A DNA stretch of 64,000 nucleotides from Capniomyces stellatus (GCA_001661515.1 LUVW01000013.1:534649-598648), one strand, 5' to 3'; shown: positions 24,649 to 37,498, counted from the stretch's first letter. Made by a program: numbers and translations. Notes: generated from the letters alone by a model not told the origin.

Positions 24649-27600
24649 GTCTCATATCCCTGTCTACCCAAACTGTGCTTTTTTTTTCCCTCTTGTCCCT
24701 AACTATGTCAGCTATACTGTTTATTTGGGTTTAAACGAGGTTTGCTTTTGCTTTTCTGAACATAAATCGTCTTTGCTTTTATTAATTTATCTTTATTAAT
24801 ACAATCTACTAACTCTCAAAGATAAACTTTACGGCTATTACAACTGACCAAGAATAAGATTGCTCTACAGCTATTTGTTTAGCTTTGTTTGGCTTCGCTT
24901 AATGTTTTAAATAATTCAGTCAGGTTTCAAGTTTCCATCACAATAGTTTTGTCCATAAGTTGTGGTTTTCTTTTATATCCATCAAGAAAAAAATAAACGA
25001 TTTTTTAGCATGGCCAATTAAATTCAAGCAGCTTTTTAATTTATCTTTAAAAAAAAAAATTTTTACCTCATTAGTTTTGCGGATACTTGCGAGTAAAAAT
25101 TGGATTCGAACTCCTAGCAAATCCCTCTTATAATCAATTTGTAAACCGAAACCAATATAGGCCATTTGACCCTTAATTTTATTTAATTACAAATACAAAT
25201 GAATTTCCAACCAGAATCCCATTTTGGTCATTGTACCTTCCCTCCTTGCTTTACGCTTTTGGCTAAACTTTTTGAGCATTGTAATATTAATCAAACCCAA
25301 GGAAATCTTCGCCACAAAGCTTTGGAATCGGACTCTTGTGAATTATCACATTACGCTAAATAAAACGTTTTATTTTCCAATTTCGCCATTAAACCAAGGC
25401 TTCTTTAATTGTTTATCTTTTTTAGAATAGGCACATAAACTAACTCTTATTGTCTCCAAAGGCTTGATTTGTGTTTACACAGTTTCGCTAACAAGTAAAG
25501 ATATCTAGAATTATCAATGGTACCGTATAGTCAACACTCGTCTTAAAGATCAGCTTGCAGATGACCCGCGAATCATTTATAGGCCAAGTTGATCATCTGG
25601 TCTAATCAACTGTTATGCTTCCTGCAATAACAGCTCGCATTTCATCAACAATTTTTTGTATTAATAGCTAATGAGTAAAACCTGTCTGTGTTGTTATAGT
25701 ATTATATTCTAGCAAATCTGTCATTTCACCAATACCCTTTCACAATACATTCTTTTACTTTATTACATCATGTTCATGATTTTCTCCCTTTAGCACATCT
25801 TTTCATCTTTTAATACAATCAGTGATGATGTGTACTCTTAACATCAAAGTTTGGTAAATCATACATGCTCCAACTACTATTAAGTAGTTTCGGAGTCTAT
25901 TATATAATCAAACTCACAGACTTTTTGGTCTCTTGGGCTGGTTTTGAGGGGTTTACAACACAACTTTCCCAGGAAGCAACATCTTGTTCAAAGTTGAAAA
26001 AATAAAAACATTTCCTTTTCATTTTATTTCTTTTAATTCATCTCATTGATTTATTCCTCTTCAGAATGCTACTGGCCAAGGCTGAGATGGGATCAAAGCA
26101 TTAAAAAATAACTACAGCAATAATGACAAAGCGTCAAACGCTTGGGCTGAGACATATCATACAGTCATTGTGTATTCTCTTGAAAATACCTAACTTGAAA
26201 AAAGATGTTAGACTGTATGCAATAGTTTTATGTCTACATAGGCTTAGTGTGCGTATCGAACGCTTATGTATTATGCCGCATTTAGATTGACAAATCATGC
26301 TTCCGCATATGGACACATCACTTCCATTTTTATCATTTTCCTCTAGTCGCTTTTCTCTTCTAATTTATATTCACAAGAGGAAATCACAAAACACATTTAG
26401 CGTATAAAGGCTGCAATAATCTGTATTAACCAGAATTGTTACCATTATTTTTATTGAGAATACTTACTAATGTTTTTGACAATCACTTTGAAATCTCTCC
26501 CGTAAGCGATTTGACTACGTTGGTGAGTATAAAAGTATAATTAACCAACAGACTTCCAAAAGGGCGCCTTTAGCATGTACATACTTATCACATACTTTTT
26601 TACAAATATTCATGCTTATATATCATCCTCAAATGGTATACTTTTTCAACTCCAGATAGTCCAACATGCTTATAGTGCATACAACACAGAGAAAGTGAAA
26701 GCCAGTTCAATAAATAATAGCTGTGTATTTTTTAATCATTGGTATGAATCTAGCGTGCCAATTGTAACTTGCAAATGCCAAATTGTTCTGCTGCGTATCT
26801 ATGGTGGTACATATGTCATATGTTTAACAAATGTCCAATACTGACGCCTTTGCTGTCGACACCCAGGATAGTTTTGGTTAGCACGCCAGCGTTTGATTTA
26901 CATGGACACTTTCCATCAATTTTAAAACGAGTTAGCAGTGGCTCTCCTTCTTTCATTACTTTTAACGATATGGAATTTACTACGAATTTTTTGGAGCAAT
27001 TACAGCTCAAACTCAGGGATTATGACAAAAAAAGCATATTGTAACAGTAAATAAAGGAAAAAGTATAGTAAGTATACCAGTCCAAACAGGGTTATTCGTT
27101 GGAGCACAATATCTACTAAAAGCCTATTTGCACAATAACACAAAAATAAAAATAAGTTGTATGCGAAGGCCATGGCTCTAACGCTGAAAGGCAGATCTTT
27201 GTAGATCTAAATAGTTTGCTGAAGCATTGAGTAATAAAAAGTAATAAAAAAGTTAACAAAAAAATAATAAAAAAAGTACAGCAGTACACTAACAGAACAC
27301 CACCAAAACAATCAAGCTCATTGGCAAACGAACTGTTGTTGCTCACATACTTGTACCTGTATATCCAAACCATTTATTTATTAGTATAACAGCACACTCG
27401 AGTGCATAGCACAGCACCAAGAGCCAATAATAGGCGATGTGATTTAAGAGCGGATGATAGAAGTTATAGTACATTAGCGCTGTGAAGTGATGATGTAGTG
27501 CAAATAGCACCAAATGCATACTCTAGCTCTAAAGAAGCTGGTTTTAGAGTAAGGGCCGAACCTACCAGGCATATTTCTAGTAAGTCAATGCCAAGAATGT

Positions 27601-27782
27601 TGGATTAAATAATATATTTATATCGGATAGAGGGTATTTATATGTAAGTTGGTATAAAAATGGGTGAAGGGTAAAATGTAATGAAAAAAAAGCTATTACA
27701 AAGTAAAAATTAAGGATATTTTGCAGAGCAGAGTACTTAGCAGACACCGTGTATAAATGATTTAAAAAAACTTTAACCAATA
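24649..27782. other. Gene-poor 3.1 kb spacer
   Basis: It lies between the start of the membrane-protein gene and the stop of the oxysterol-binding gene. I found no supported gene. The most protein-like pieces are two overlapping frames at about 26770-27044, one on each strand (minus: LLTRFKIDGKCPCKSNAGVL), without recognisable motifs or clear splice partners. The part next to 24649 should include the membrane-protein promoter. Confidence 0.45.
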
Positions 27783-29619
27783 CTATAGATTTATCGATGC
27801 GTTGGGCAGTAGTTCAGGGAATCCATCATCAAACTTATTAACAAACAGTGCGGGTACAAATTCTTCGTTAGCCGACTTTCTGTCTGCAACTTTGCTTCGC
27901 TGAAGCTCTTCAATTTCAATCTTCAGCTTGGTTGCAGTGGAGTAATCTTGAGAAATCATTTTATCTGCTACTTGGCCCCAAACTCTTCTCGACTCCAATT
28001 CGCGCTGCTCTTCCAAAGGCTTTACAACCTTTGGAGTTGGTATTAATGCATCCATATCAACCAACAAGACCGTTTTCTTTGAGTTGGTATAAGTTATATG
28101 TGATTTTCCTGACCAGTTTCCACCAATGGTAGCCAAAATTTCATTTTCCTCTGTTAAATTTCCAAGTGTCCACTCAGGTGCAACGCCAGTCTTAGTGTTG
28201 TATCGGAAAATTTTGCCGTTGACAGTATCCTTTATTTTTCCGTACCAATTTCTTGACGCCAACTCGAGAATAACACCAATACCAGAACTCTCGCACTTGA
28301 TCACAGCCACTCCTGTAGAGATAACCTTAAGATTGTTTGTTAGCCACCCAGAGATGTTGGCGTCTGAGTGGGAACATTCATATCTTTCATTATTACGCGA
28401 TGAAAGAGTGACAAAGACACCCTTTGACCAAGAGCCAGGCGACACATTTACAGCTACAACAAAATTTTAATTATTGATTTTTTTTAAAATCTTCGCAGTT
28501 TCCAAAAGTCTGGGTAAATAATGATGTAAACGGCTCAGCACAAAAGTTTATAAAGCCATAATATTGAATAATAAACACAAAAGTCTTCTTACATAGACCA
28601 GTAAATTTAGCGGCGATGTGGTCAAGCCCGGCAGCTTCGATTCCTTTTTCTTTGCAACGGTAGACGTATGCTGAGACTGGAGGATGATGCGAAATTTGCT
28701 CTGTAATATATTCCACTTCTGTCCGTTCAGTCAAGCTATCGACGGCCACTTTCAAAGTGGCTGAAGACTTGTTTTTGACAATTTTTGAGCTAATGCTTGA
28801 TGAGCTATCACGCACTTCCTCTGAATTAACGCTCTTATCAACTACCCACTTGCAGAAAAACTGTTCACCTAAGACGGAATTGAATGGCTTTGTAACTTTG
28901 CCTTTTGCAAACTTGAGGTCTTTGGCTATCCACCAACGAACTGTAGAAACGATTCTTTCTAATGGATCGTCATGGTCTGGAATGCTGTTAAAAGGAGGTT
29001 CAGTAAATATATTGGTCATTAGAATTTTTTGATTCTCTGGCACTAGCCAATTAGGAGTCATGTGCCACGTTGATAAACATGCAGTCGCATAAAACCTCTG
29101 GGCAGCAAAGTTGGTTTTCTATAATGCTCCTCGGTGTACAAATACAATACAATACGCTTTGGTAGTGTAGCTGGTTACTTACCATGTAAAAAACTCAGGG
29201 GTGTCCATATACCCCCAGTACTCGAGATTTGCAATAGGGTCCAGTATCTGTGTTGGCAAAGACACACGTCTAGCATTGTTAAAACCAGTATTTGTATTAG
29301 TATAAAGTGTCCGCTAAATTCCAATGAGTGTATATATATGGCTTGTGTGTTTAAAACACAGCGACAGCACCGTGTATGCATTACTCACTAAAAGCTACGG
29401 ACTCAAACAGTCGCTTAATAACTATATGGACCAGACTTACAGGTTCAAAAGATCTTTAACGCCAATGAACTTTTTCAGTATTCCAAGTAATGCAAAAACC
29501 CTACTCTGCTCGTTTGAAATATGCAATTGCTCAGGCTTTGTAACCTCGTGAACAACATTTTTATTGGAAACATCTGTTTCAGAGTCAATGTCAGGTTTGT
29601 CGTCGAATGATTTTGTCAT
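27783..29619 (-). CDS. Oxysterol-binding protein (OSBP/ORP/OSH family)
   Basis: Lipid-transfer protein of the ORP family, which moves sterol and PI4P between membranes at contact sites. Four exons: 29441-29619, 29183-29269, 28593-29095 and 27783-28453, giving about 479 residues. The family signature EQISHHPPVSA is present, preceded by KPFNSVLGEQFFCKW, the usual NP(x)LGE region. LPTQILDPIANLEYWGYMD near the N-terminus matches the lid/core start of short ORPs. The C-terminal part includes PEWTLGNLTEENE and a basic helical end. There is no PH domain or ankyrin repeat, so it is a short, soluble KES1/OSH4-like member. The exon 3 acceptor (29095, CAGAG/G) was chosen only because it keeps phase; a nearby alternative at 29114 would create a stop. 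Confidence 0.9.
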
Positions 29620-31051
29620 GCTGTGTTTTTTTTTTAAAAATCCTATGCTTGTATGCTTGATTTTGCGTAGCTGCTAGACTATTGAAGATAACCTGTCAAG
29701 TTATCTTTTTTTTTACTATATTCTGGTACGTTCCTGTGGATCGGGTTATCTCTGGTTTGCAGGCAAGTAGATTATGGAATCCGAAATATAAGTATATAAA
29801 CCTAACTATGCTTTCTTTAATTGAATATAAACTTTAATGAAAGAATTTGAAAAACGTGGACTTTTTTTCAGCAAATTTCGGAAACCTGTGATAATTTAAA
29901 TCAACGAGCTTTTTCTAACTAAACCACTCCTATTTGCCTTTTTTTTCTTTGCAATCTTTTTAATGCTTAAATGATATGCTACTATTCGACATCCAAAACA
30001 TTTTAACTTGCCACAATTTATAAAAGCCTTCGCGGCCTAGTTTACCTCTTGCTCTTGGCTTTTGAACAAATTTTACAAAGTAAAAAGTTCTTTTACTAAC
30101 TCCAAATATCATATATAAACGGGATTACCTTTTGGTAGTATGATAGGCCCGCTACTAGGAAATGTTTAACTCTTTACCAACGGTAGTACAATTGATTTAT
30201 CTAATTGCCTTGTGTTTCTTAATTGCGACATTAGTTAAAGTCAGAAGTCTGTTAAATTATAGGTTGGTGTGCTTTTATTTTGGAAAAACTCTCTACGAGA
30301 CTTCAAAAATCCGCTTCATTAAAACTGTCCTATTTGTTTCCTAACCAAGCTCATTTGCCAGGTTAGTAACGCCCTGAAATTGTGATCAACTACATTGTCA
30401 AGCTCATTCAAGCACACATTAAACACATTTATATTTAATGAGTTCTCTTTTATACTTATCATAATCAGTACTTTATCATTATGCTCAGGTTTTGCCGTCC
30501 ATTCCCTTTATTTCATGTCACATTAGCATCTCTCTCTTTTTTTGTTCAGGGTGATTGTTCAAAAATGGTCATTATTGTTACATTACTTAATATTGCAAAC
30601 AATCATCGGGTTATTCTTCATAAATTCAAATTGTGTTCAATCAAATTTACGTAATCAACCAAATGCACCAATATAAATTTCAAAAGGCTTTGAGCTTTAT
30701 TCGTTTTAACTAAAAACAAGTCAGAGAATTGTTATTTTCAACTTATAGGCCAATATAATACCAAACTCCTTAGTCGAGTATACCAGAGTTTTATTCAAGA
30801 TCCAATATGTCTTGTACCAAGTGGGGAAAACCAGCAAATGCATAATACTGTTTCAGAAAAAGGCGCAGCGGCCTTTTATAACTTTGAATTAAGCTTTGCA
30901 TTAGATAACAACTGTACCCCACCCCCTATATTTCAGCTTCTTGAAATCAAACATTTTAAAAAAAAAGTTGAGTTCTCTTTTAAATATCGTGTGTAAGCGG
31001 ACCTGTCCAAAATACGAGCTAAGCGGGTGGACGTGAAAATTACAGTTTGGC
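29620..31051. other. AT-rich spacer upstream of the oxysterol-binding gene
   Basis: About 1.4 kb with the oxysterol-binding gene promoter at its left end and 3' flank of the small unknown gene at its right end. No other gene supported. Confidence 0.5.
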
Positions 31052-31666
31052 TTATTGTAGCGACGTTTCAAAATTGGGTAGTGAAAACTCACGTAAAAAC
31101 TTGTTCTTTTGTGGACACATTGTTTTACATAAGTAAACTTACGCGATAAAATGTCACGGTAGGCTTTCTATGTATTGTCTCGCTTACATTTGTGCTTTTA
31201 AAGCCTTTTTTTTTTATATCCCTTTTAGCTTTTTTATTGTGGTTGACGAGTATAAGAATCATATACACATTAGTGAGATCGGTCGAGGCTATGTACTTTA
31301 TTATCATTGTAAAATGTCCACTTTTAATAAAATTGCTAAAAATTGCGACCAACCTAGCAGTTAATAGTAGGGCGAGTACGTGTATTATGGATTACCATAG
31401 GTGGTGGTTAGATCCAACACTTGGATGATTTTTCTGGATTCAAAATGCTTGGACATGGTGCTTCTTTTAAAAAAAGTGGCAAATATGGCTGCTGGGGATA
31501 AACAAAGTATAGACCAATTGTCTCGCCGAGTTAGTATCACTATATTATACTCGGATCTACTGATAGCACTCTGTTGTACCAGTTCTTTTATTTTTTTGAG
31601 AGTGATATGAACTGAATTAGACACTCTGCCGTTTTTTTTTATTTTTACTCCCGTTCCTTGACTCAT
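31052..31666 (-). CDS. Small uncharacterised protein, three exons
   Basis: A candidate gene of 156 residues built from exons 31396-31666, 31143-31288 and 31052-31105; all junctions keep phase and use GTAATC, GTAAGT, CATAG and AAAAG signals. The protein starts MSQGTGVKIKKNGRVSNSVH and has a hydrophobic middle (VILTRRDNWSILCLSPAAIF). It continues through ASTDLTNVYMILILVNHNKK and a lysine-rich part, and ends NKFLREFSLPNFETSLQ. I do not recognise it. The ATG is about 530 bp from the MLH3 start on the other strand, so the two could share a divergent promoter. The acceptor of exon 3 is weak and the call could be wrong. Confidence 0.4.
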
Positions 31667-32192
31667 GTATAGCATTTTTGCATATCCACACTATGTTGAT
31701 CTAACCTAAAGTACAATGTATTTCTACCAACTGTAATAAGTGGGAGGGCGTAGCACCATTGATTACTTGAATCAAAGTTTAAATGCACAGGAAAGTTTGA
31801 TGAGAGCAATATAAATGCGACCAATTAAAAACACTAGAGCGCCTTATTCGGCTACTTTCAATGCTATTATTGTTAGAGATTATTTGGCTGCTATTTTTTC
31901 TATTTTTAAAATTGAAATCCGGTTGACCGTTTTGCAAATTATTAAACAACAAAAATGTAAAGCCCGAAAAAATAAATGGCAAAAAGTAGCTTCAATAAAG
32001 TAAAAAAGGTGAAAAGTATAAAATAACAAAAAACAGTCGAGCGAGGTTAATAACTGCAAAGGACAGAGTCATAGTATCCCAAGTATAAATAGAACAAAGC
32101 AATACGTAAATCAACACCAAGAAGGAGCAAGAAAATTTATATCGAGCAAAAGAAGCGAAACAGGGGCAAATGGGCAGATTTTACAAAGGAAA
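31667..32192 (+). promoter_or_regulatory. Divergent promoter region with TATA box for MLH3
   Basis: A TATAAATAG element at 32084-32092 lies about 100 bp upstream of the MLH3 ATG at 32193, a plausible core-promoter position. The remainder of the 526-bp region is AT-rich without a supported gene. Confidence 0.4.
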
Positions 32193-35100
32193 ATGAACGA
32201 ATTACCTACAAGCACTCGGGATATATTCCGCGCAGGTGTAAAACTGCCGAGTATTGTTGAATGTGTCGATGAATTAGTTGAAAATGGCAAGTGGAATGAG
32301 CAAGTCTATATAACCTTCCTGGTATTGTTATTATGAAAATCCTGGATTTTGTTTGTAGTAAAACAAGCTAGCTGTTAGTTGGCTAAAACAAGTAAAATAA
32401 GACGTCATCAGTCGCTTGAATAAATGCATGGGTGATTTAAGTAGCTGTTCGAGCCAAGGCGAGAAGGATATCAATTTATATCGATTTTGAGCGAATGGCA
32501 TTGACGGTAATGGATAATGGGGTTGGAATGAGCTACGAAAAACTAAGCTGCATAGAACATTACAAAAGTAAGTAAAGCATTTATACAAACACATTTCGCC
32601 AGTCTACTGTTTAAAGAAAATCAAGCAGACTCGAGTAGCCAAAGCAACACTGAAATAAAGCTGATTCGAAAAAATAGATAGTGTAGGGAGCTCGACTTTA
32701 AGATCAGAAAATGGCGTGTTTTTAGGAAACCCACACCTCGGAGAAGGTATGGCTTAGGTAGTGGTATACGTGGAGTCAGTAGACAAATCGTTTATGAACA
32801 ATGAGAATATTGAAAGAGAGCAAACAATGGACATTATAAAATAGGATTAGCAAGTATTTCTACAGCAGGAATGGTGTCGATCACCACCAAGACAGAGAAC
32901 AGTCGAACAGCTTACACAACGACGATGCAGGTAAAGCCTGTATAAATAGCGTTGGTAACTTTTTCTGGGATTGTTTAAATCAAAAAGTTAAATGCATTTG
33001 ACTACTTGATCTTTAGAGGATCAATGGTAGTGACTCGGCGAATATGGCCCCACAAGCAACGGAGTTTGGATATGGAAGCGGGACAAAGATTATGTTCTTT
33101 GATTGGTTTGATAGGGTAATTTATATGTGTATTGATGTCGCTTTTTCATTTTCATTTTCGAACAAAAAACAAACAAATAAAGCCGAACCGGAGATATAAT
33201 CAGTAACTGCTAATGTTTTTTTTCTTTTTTTGATTGATTGATCCAGTTTCCAGTGCGAAGAGCGAACCTGATCGGCTCGAAAAAGCTGCAAGTACATAGA
33301 CTGAAGAGAAGAGTTGAGCAGTTTGCACTGTTAAATCACGAAGTGGGGTTTGTGTTTATAGACAAGCAGGAGGATAAATGTTTGGTTAGGGCCAATGGGC
33401 CTGTGAACTTACTTCAACGAATTGGACAGGTGTATGGAAAATCAGTGGCGCAGGTAAAAAAAAAAAATACAAACAGGATTGATAAAACAAAAATACAGAT
33501 AGACTAACGAACGTAAAGTTTAACAAACTGAAGATGATGTGACGGTGGTCGAAGGCATAATTCTGATTGTATTTTTTGTATAAAAATCTGTAGAAAATGG
33601 AGTTTGTGTACCTGGAGCATGGCGGATACCAGGTTAAAGGATGTTTAGGAACAAGCCCGCTTGCGTTGGGGGTACGAAAGTATAGAAAATAATATTGGTT
33701 TGGTTAAATGTGTTTGTTTAACAAAGTAAAAACATATTTATAAATAATCGAATGACTGGCTGAATACCTGGTGTATATAATAGTTTAACGATATTGGCAA
33801 GTTTATCCAAGTTGCTAGATTTTAAGTATAATCGAGGTATGAGAGGAAACTTGAAGATTAAAAAGATGTTTGGCTGTCAAATTAACAATCAAAAGGCGGT
33901 TGATGTGTAATGATTAGCCGTGAACGGGATGTTGGTGGAAGTACCAGGGCTCAGAAAGGTTATAGACGAGCTGATAAGTCATTCACGTTATGGGCAGGTA
34001 TGTTGTTTGTGATCCACTTGCACGATGCTGGACATAGGTATTAGACTGAATAAGGTATTTGAGGATAAGTTTGGGCAAAACAACTCAAAGATACCGCACA
34101 GTGCGACGATTAAATATGGTGATGATTATCACAAGTAGGAGTCCAAAGCAGGTACCAGTGAAGTAGATCTCACCTCAATGAGGCGCATATCATTTGGATC
34201 TGAGGGTAAGTGGTAAATATGGGATGTATTGGTAGGATAAAGCGGAGTAGAGTAGAGTAAAACCAAGTGTATAACCAAATAGACGAGTGTGGCAAGCAGA
34301 GCGCAAAAAGGGTTAAAGCACGGCTATCGTACATTCTGCTTATTGAATGCAGCGAGACTTGCTATACAACTATATTTGACCCTTTGAAACGGAGAGTAAA
34401 TTTTGGAGTAAGTTGGGCGGTTTAAATTGTGGTTGCAAAGTCAATAGTCCCAACACTCGAATATATTATATTAGTAAAAAAAATTCTTTATAAAAATTCT
34501 TTGATATTAGAACTGGGACGCAGTTGGAAAGTTGATGGGGTTGATGATAATCAAGTTTTTAAAGAGACACCAACTGATAGACTCGGAAAAGGTGGCGCAT
34601 ATGATGTGCAGAATTCCAGGAATTAAAGGCCTCAAGGATTCTGGCGAGGAAGGTAAAAGTTTGAGTATAATAGATCTACAAGACCCGAAAAGACACAAAT
34701 ATGCGCATATAGAGAAACCAGAGTATGGGGAAGGTACTACCGGTGGGTATACAATGAGAAAAACAAGTACAAAACCAAGCAAGAGTAATAGTCACCGTGT
34801 CAGCAGCTCATCAGCTATTCGAACATTGGGCTCAAATGCCGTAAATACCAGTCCAGGCGCGAGGTTGTCGGCCAAAGAAATATGGGATGGTTTAAGGAGC
34901 CAAACGTTTGCAAGTAAGTTGCCGCAATACGAGGGGTGTATTGGCAAACACCCAATGCGCTTTGAAACGCCAGCCTCGGCTCACGACCCCCTACTAAGAA
35001 ACTTGAAGATCGGGCCATGTGATCTGGAAAGGGCAAAAGTTATCAACCAACTTGATGGCAAGTTTATCTTATGTCTGTTGGGCAGCAAAGAGTCAAACAG

Positions 35101-36212
35101 CCGAAGCAGCACTGACTCAGTAGAACTATTTGCCATTGATCAGCATGCAGCTGATGAACGGATTGGTCTTGAGCAGTTGTTTGGAGAATTGTACTCAACT
35201 GTGGTTTCAGTGGCTGTAGAGAGGAGTAGGCTGCAAACAGGAAAAACAGACACTGGCTCTAGTACTTTGAGTAGCAGTGAAATACTTGGCCTATCAAAAG
35301 GAGTCGTCCTGCTAGACCAGCCATTTGAACTTAAATACGGATTTCAAAGCTCTGAGCTTCTAGTTACATATCTGGACAATATGATATCCTGGGGATTTGG
35401 ATTGCGAGTTTTGTCGTACCAATCTATACAGCATGAACCAAGCAACACAAATTTGTCGAGTTATTTCAACAACAGCAACGAGCTTGTGTTGCAGAGCTCT
35501 GACGATTTTTCAGATAACATCAGTGTATTCCAGCTAACCCATATTCCAAAAATACTCTGTGCCCGTGTATTGCGCAGCAGGAAGGCTTCGCTGCCGCTAC
35601 TAACACAGCTGGTTCTATCCATGTGCACTTGGTTTGATAGTCGATGGCCAATATCTAACAGTTTTGAGCCCAGCTCTGCCTTGGAGTCCAAACCAAGCGT
35701 GCATAAAAACTATAATCATGCTGCCAACCGCGACTTTCGGGGATTTCTACCATTTTCCGTCTCTGGATCTCTACTAGAAAAGTCCTGGATTGAAATGATA
35801 TGCGGCTGCCCTCCTCCCCTGGTTTTTCTTTTAGAGTCAATTGCTTGTAGATGTAAGAAGCTCACTTTCTAAACCACAAGCGCTTTTTCACGAGAAAGTT
35901 ACTTGTATATTTCTTAATCCCTTTTCGAATTGACATTTATAGCTCCCTTTTTTGTTCTTAACTTTGACTATTATTTTATGTCTTGTAATTTTAACAATAG
36001 CTGCTGTCAAGTTTAACGACAAACTCAGTCACGAAAAGTGCAATCATATAGTGCAATCTTTGGCCAAGTGTTATTACCCACTCCATTGTGCGCACGGAAG
36101 ACCCTCTGCTGTTCCGCTTCTAAAACATGGTGACTATTCTCCCACTTCACCAAGGCGTCGCTTGACTTGGAGGTTTCTTAAAGACCCACAGCTACATTTT
36201 CCAAACCAATAG
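32193..36212 (+). CDS. MLH3: MutL homologue MLH3
   Basis: MutL-gamma subunit, a GHKL ATPase with a C-terminal endonuclease used in mismatch repair and meiotic crossover. Well-supported exons: 32193-32286, 32445-32567, 32845-32930, 33017-33115, 33247-33453, 33594-33671, 33918-33997, 34283-34407, 34511-35852 and 36001-36212. The ATPase start reads AGVKLPSIVECVDELVEN, with motif II MDNGVGMSYEKL. GTKIMFFDWFDRFPVRR and RLSYILLIECSE..FDPLKRRVNF follow. The C-terminal endonuclease motif DQHAADERIGLE fits DQHA(x)2E(x)4E; IACRSAVKFNDKLS and CAHGRPS complete the metal site. Intron 1 appears GC-AG (AATG/GCAAGT). Pieces at 32568-32844, 33812-33836 and 34055-34205 are uncertain. A contiguous reading has TAG at 32679 and 34136, which can be avoided only with 33-47 nt introns. 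The gene is either intact with tiny introns or starting to decay. Confidence 0.85.
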
Positions 36213-36579
36213 TATCACTTGGCAAATATTGTAGCCTTTTTGTATTTGTATATGTATATACCAAGCTTTATATAGTTTATTTGAGTTCCGTTCATTTTTA
36301 TTTTTATTTTTTTTTATTTTATTTAGACAAGCAGTGCTTTGGTATTGGTAATAATAGGTTGTACAAAAATGGTGTTGATAGGAAAACATGTCGAGTTAGC
36401 AGCCAAAGTTAAATGAGTTATATAGCTACGCCTATGTCTACATCGCCGTTTATGCTGTTATGCGGTCTATCGTGTGGCTATTTATTTACTCTTCGCCTCT
36501 GCCAACGACCTTTTTATTCCTTCTTTAGCTACTGTAATATTCGGTTGCTTTCTACGGTTTTGGTTGCTTCCCTTTTGTT
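36213..36579. other. Convergent 3' spacer MLH3 / small gene
   Basis: 367 bp between two stop codons. AT-rich, with a (TTTTTA)-like run at about 36296-36320. No gene. Confidence 0.6.
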
Positions 36580-37498
36580 TTAGCTAATTTTTGCAGTTTG
36601 GCCTTGAAAATCGGCTTTTGGATATTTACCCGAACTATTTTGTCGCGCGTACTTCTTAGTCTGTAAATAACTTCGTCAGTATTTGATATAATATCCTACT
36701 CGATGCAGTATTTGTCAATCTGTTTAAAATTTTGTCTTTAAAGAAATCCCCGCATTTATTCAAAAACGCAAACCTCAAGCGGTTAATTCTAAATAAGTAT
36801 CAATACTCGCTAATAACAAATGGTGTATTAGTTAGCCGCCGAATAAATAGAGGTCTTACCTGAACCTTTTCAATGACGTTTTGCAAAAGCTCAGCCTCTT
36901 GGGGATCTTTCTTGTTTATCAACTCCAAATCTGCTGTTTCAGGATCGTCTTGTAGAAGCCTGTTTAAAAGTTTTCGGATAGGGTAGCTCTGCTGTTGCTC
37001 TGTCTCAATAGCCTTCATTAGCTCATAGCTTGACAGCTCCAGGAAATTCAAATCCAATGATTTCTGTATACTTTCTCTGCTTAGAGCATCCTTGACGCTT
37101 TCAATTGGTGCTAGTATAGCTACATTGTTTTATTTTTCGTTTTCTGGATTTAGTATTAGTAACCGAATACTTTTTATTTTATTTTACAAGTGGAAACAGT
37201 GCAAGAAGTGAAGGGAAGGTGGTAAATAGGATAATATCGGTGTGTGATTTTGGATTCATTGATACCTTTTACATCGACCCCGTACTCGCCGTTTAGCAAC
37301 GCCTTCTGGCTCTTTTCTATTCGAATAGTTGTTTTTTTTACAATTAATTACGCCCTTTCTGCACCGAATTCACCCCAGTTTAAATAATGGTAAATGGTTT
37401 GGCAAGTATTAGTCGTATATTTAACATTTCAATTTACCATATTCAGCCTTATAATCTGAGCAAATCGCCGGTCTTTTTCTCTTTATATACTCTGCCAT
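36580..37498 (-). CDS. Uncharacterised small helical protein, four exons
   Basis: Four phase-consistent exons (37438-37498, 37266-37316, 36860-37119, 36580-36660) give 150 residues from an ATG at 37498. The protein begins MAEYIKRKRPAICSDYKAEY. Its core is ILAPIESVKDALSRESIQKS, then LDLNFLELSSYELMKAIETE and a Leu/acid-rich stretch typical of amphipathic helices (QDDPETADLELINKKDPQEA). It ends basic and Gln-rich. It has no membrane segment or catalytic motif I recognise. It lies between MLH3 and MSH2 and is divergent from MSH2. The regular splice sites and charged helical composition argue that it is real; the family is unknown. Confidence 0.65.

Noticed and set aside
25085..25160. tRNA-like B-box (GAGTTCGAATCC) on the minus strand
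   Set aside because: The T-stem does not pair over five bases and no acceptor stem, D-arm or anticodon arm could be found.
26769..27044. Overlapping 91- and 64-codon frames on opposite strands
   Set aside because: Neither has a recognised motif, splice partner or convincing start; I could not choose between chance and a relic.
33812..33917. In-frame TAA-TGA pair in MLH3 near 33909 as proof of a pseudogene
   Set aside because: A normal-sized 81-nt intron (33837-33917, GTATGA...ATTAG) removes both stops and joins KYNR to AVNGMLVEVPGLRK in phase.
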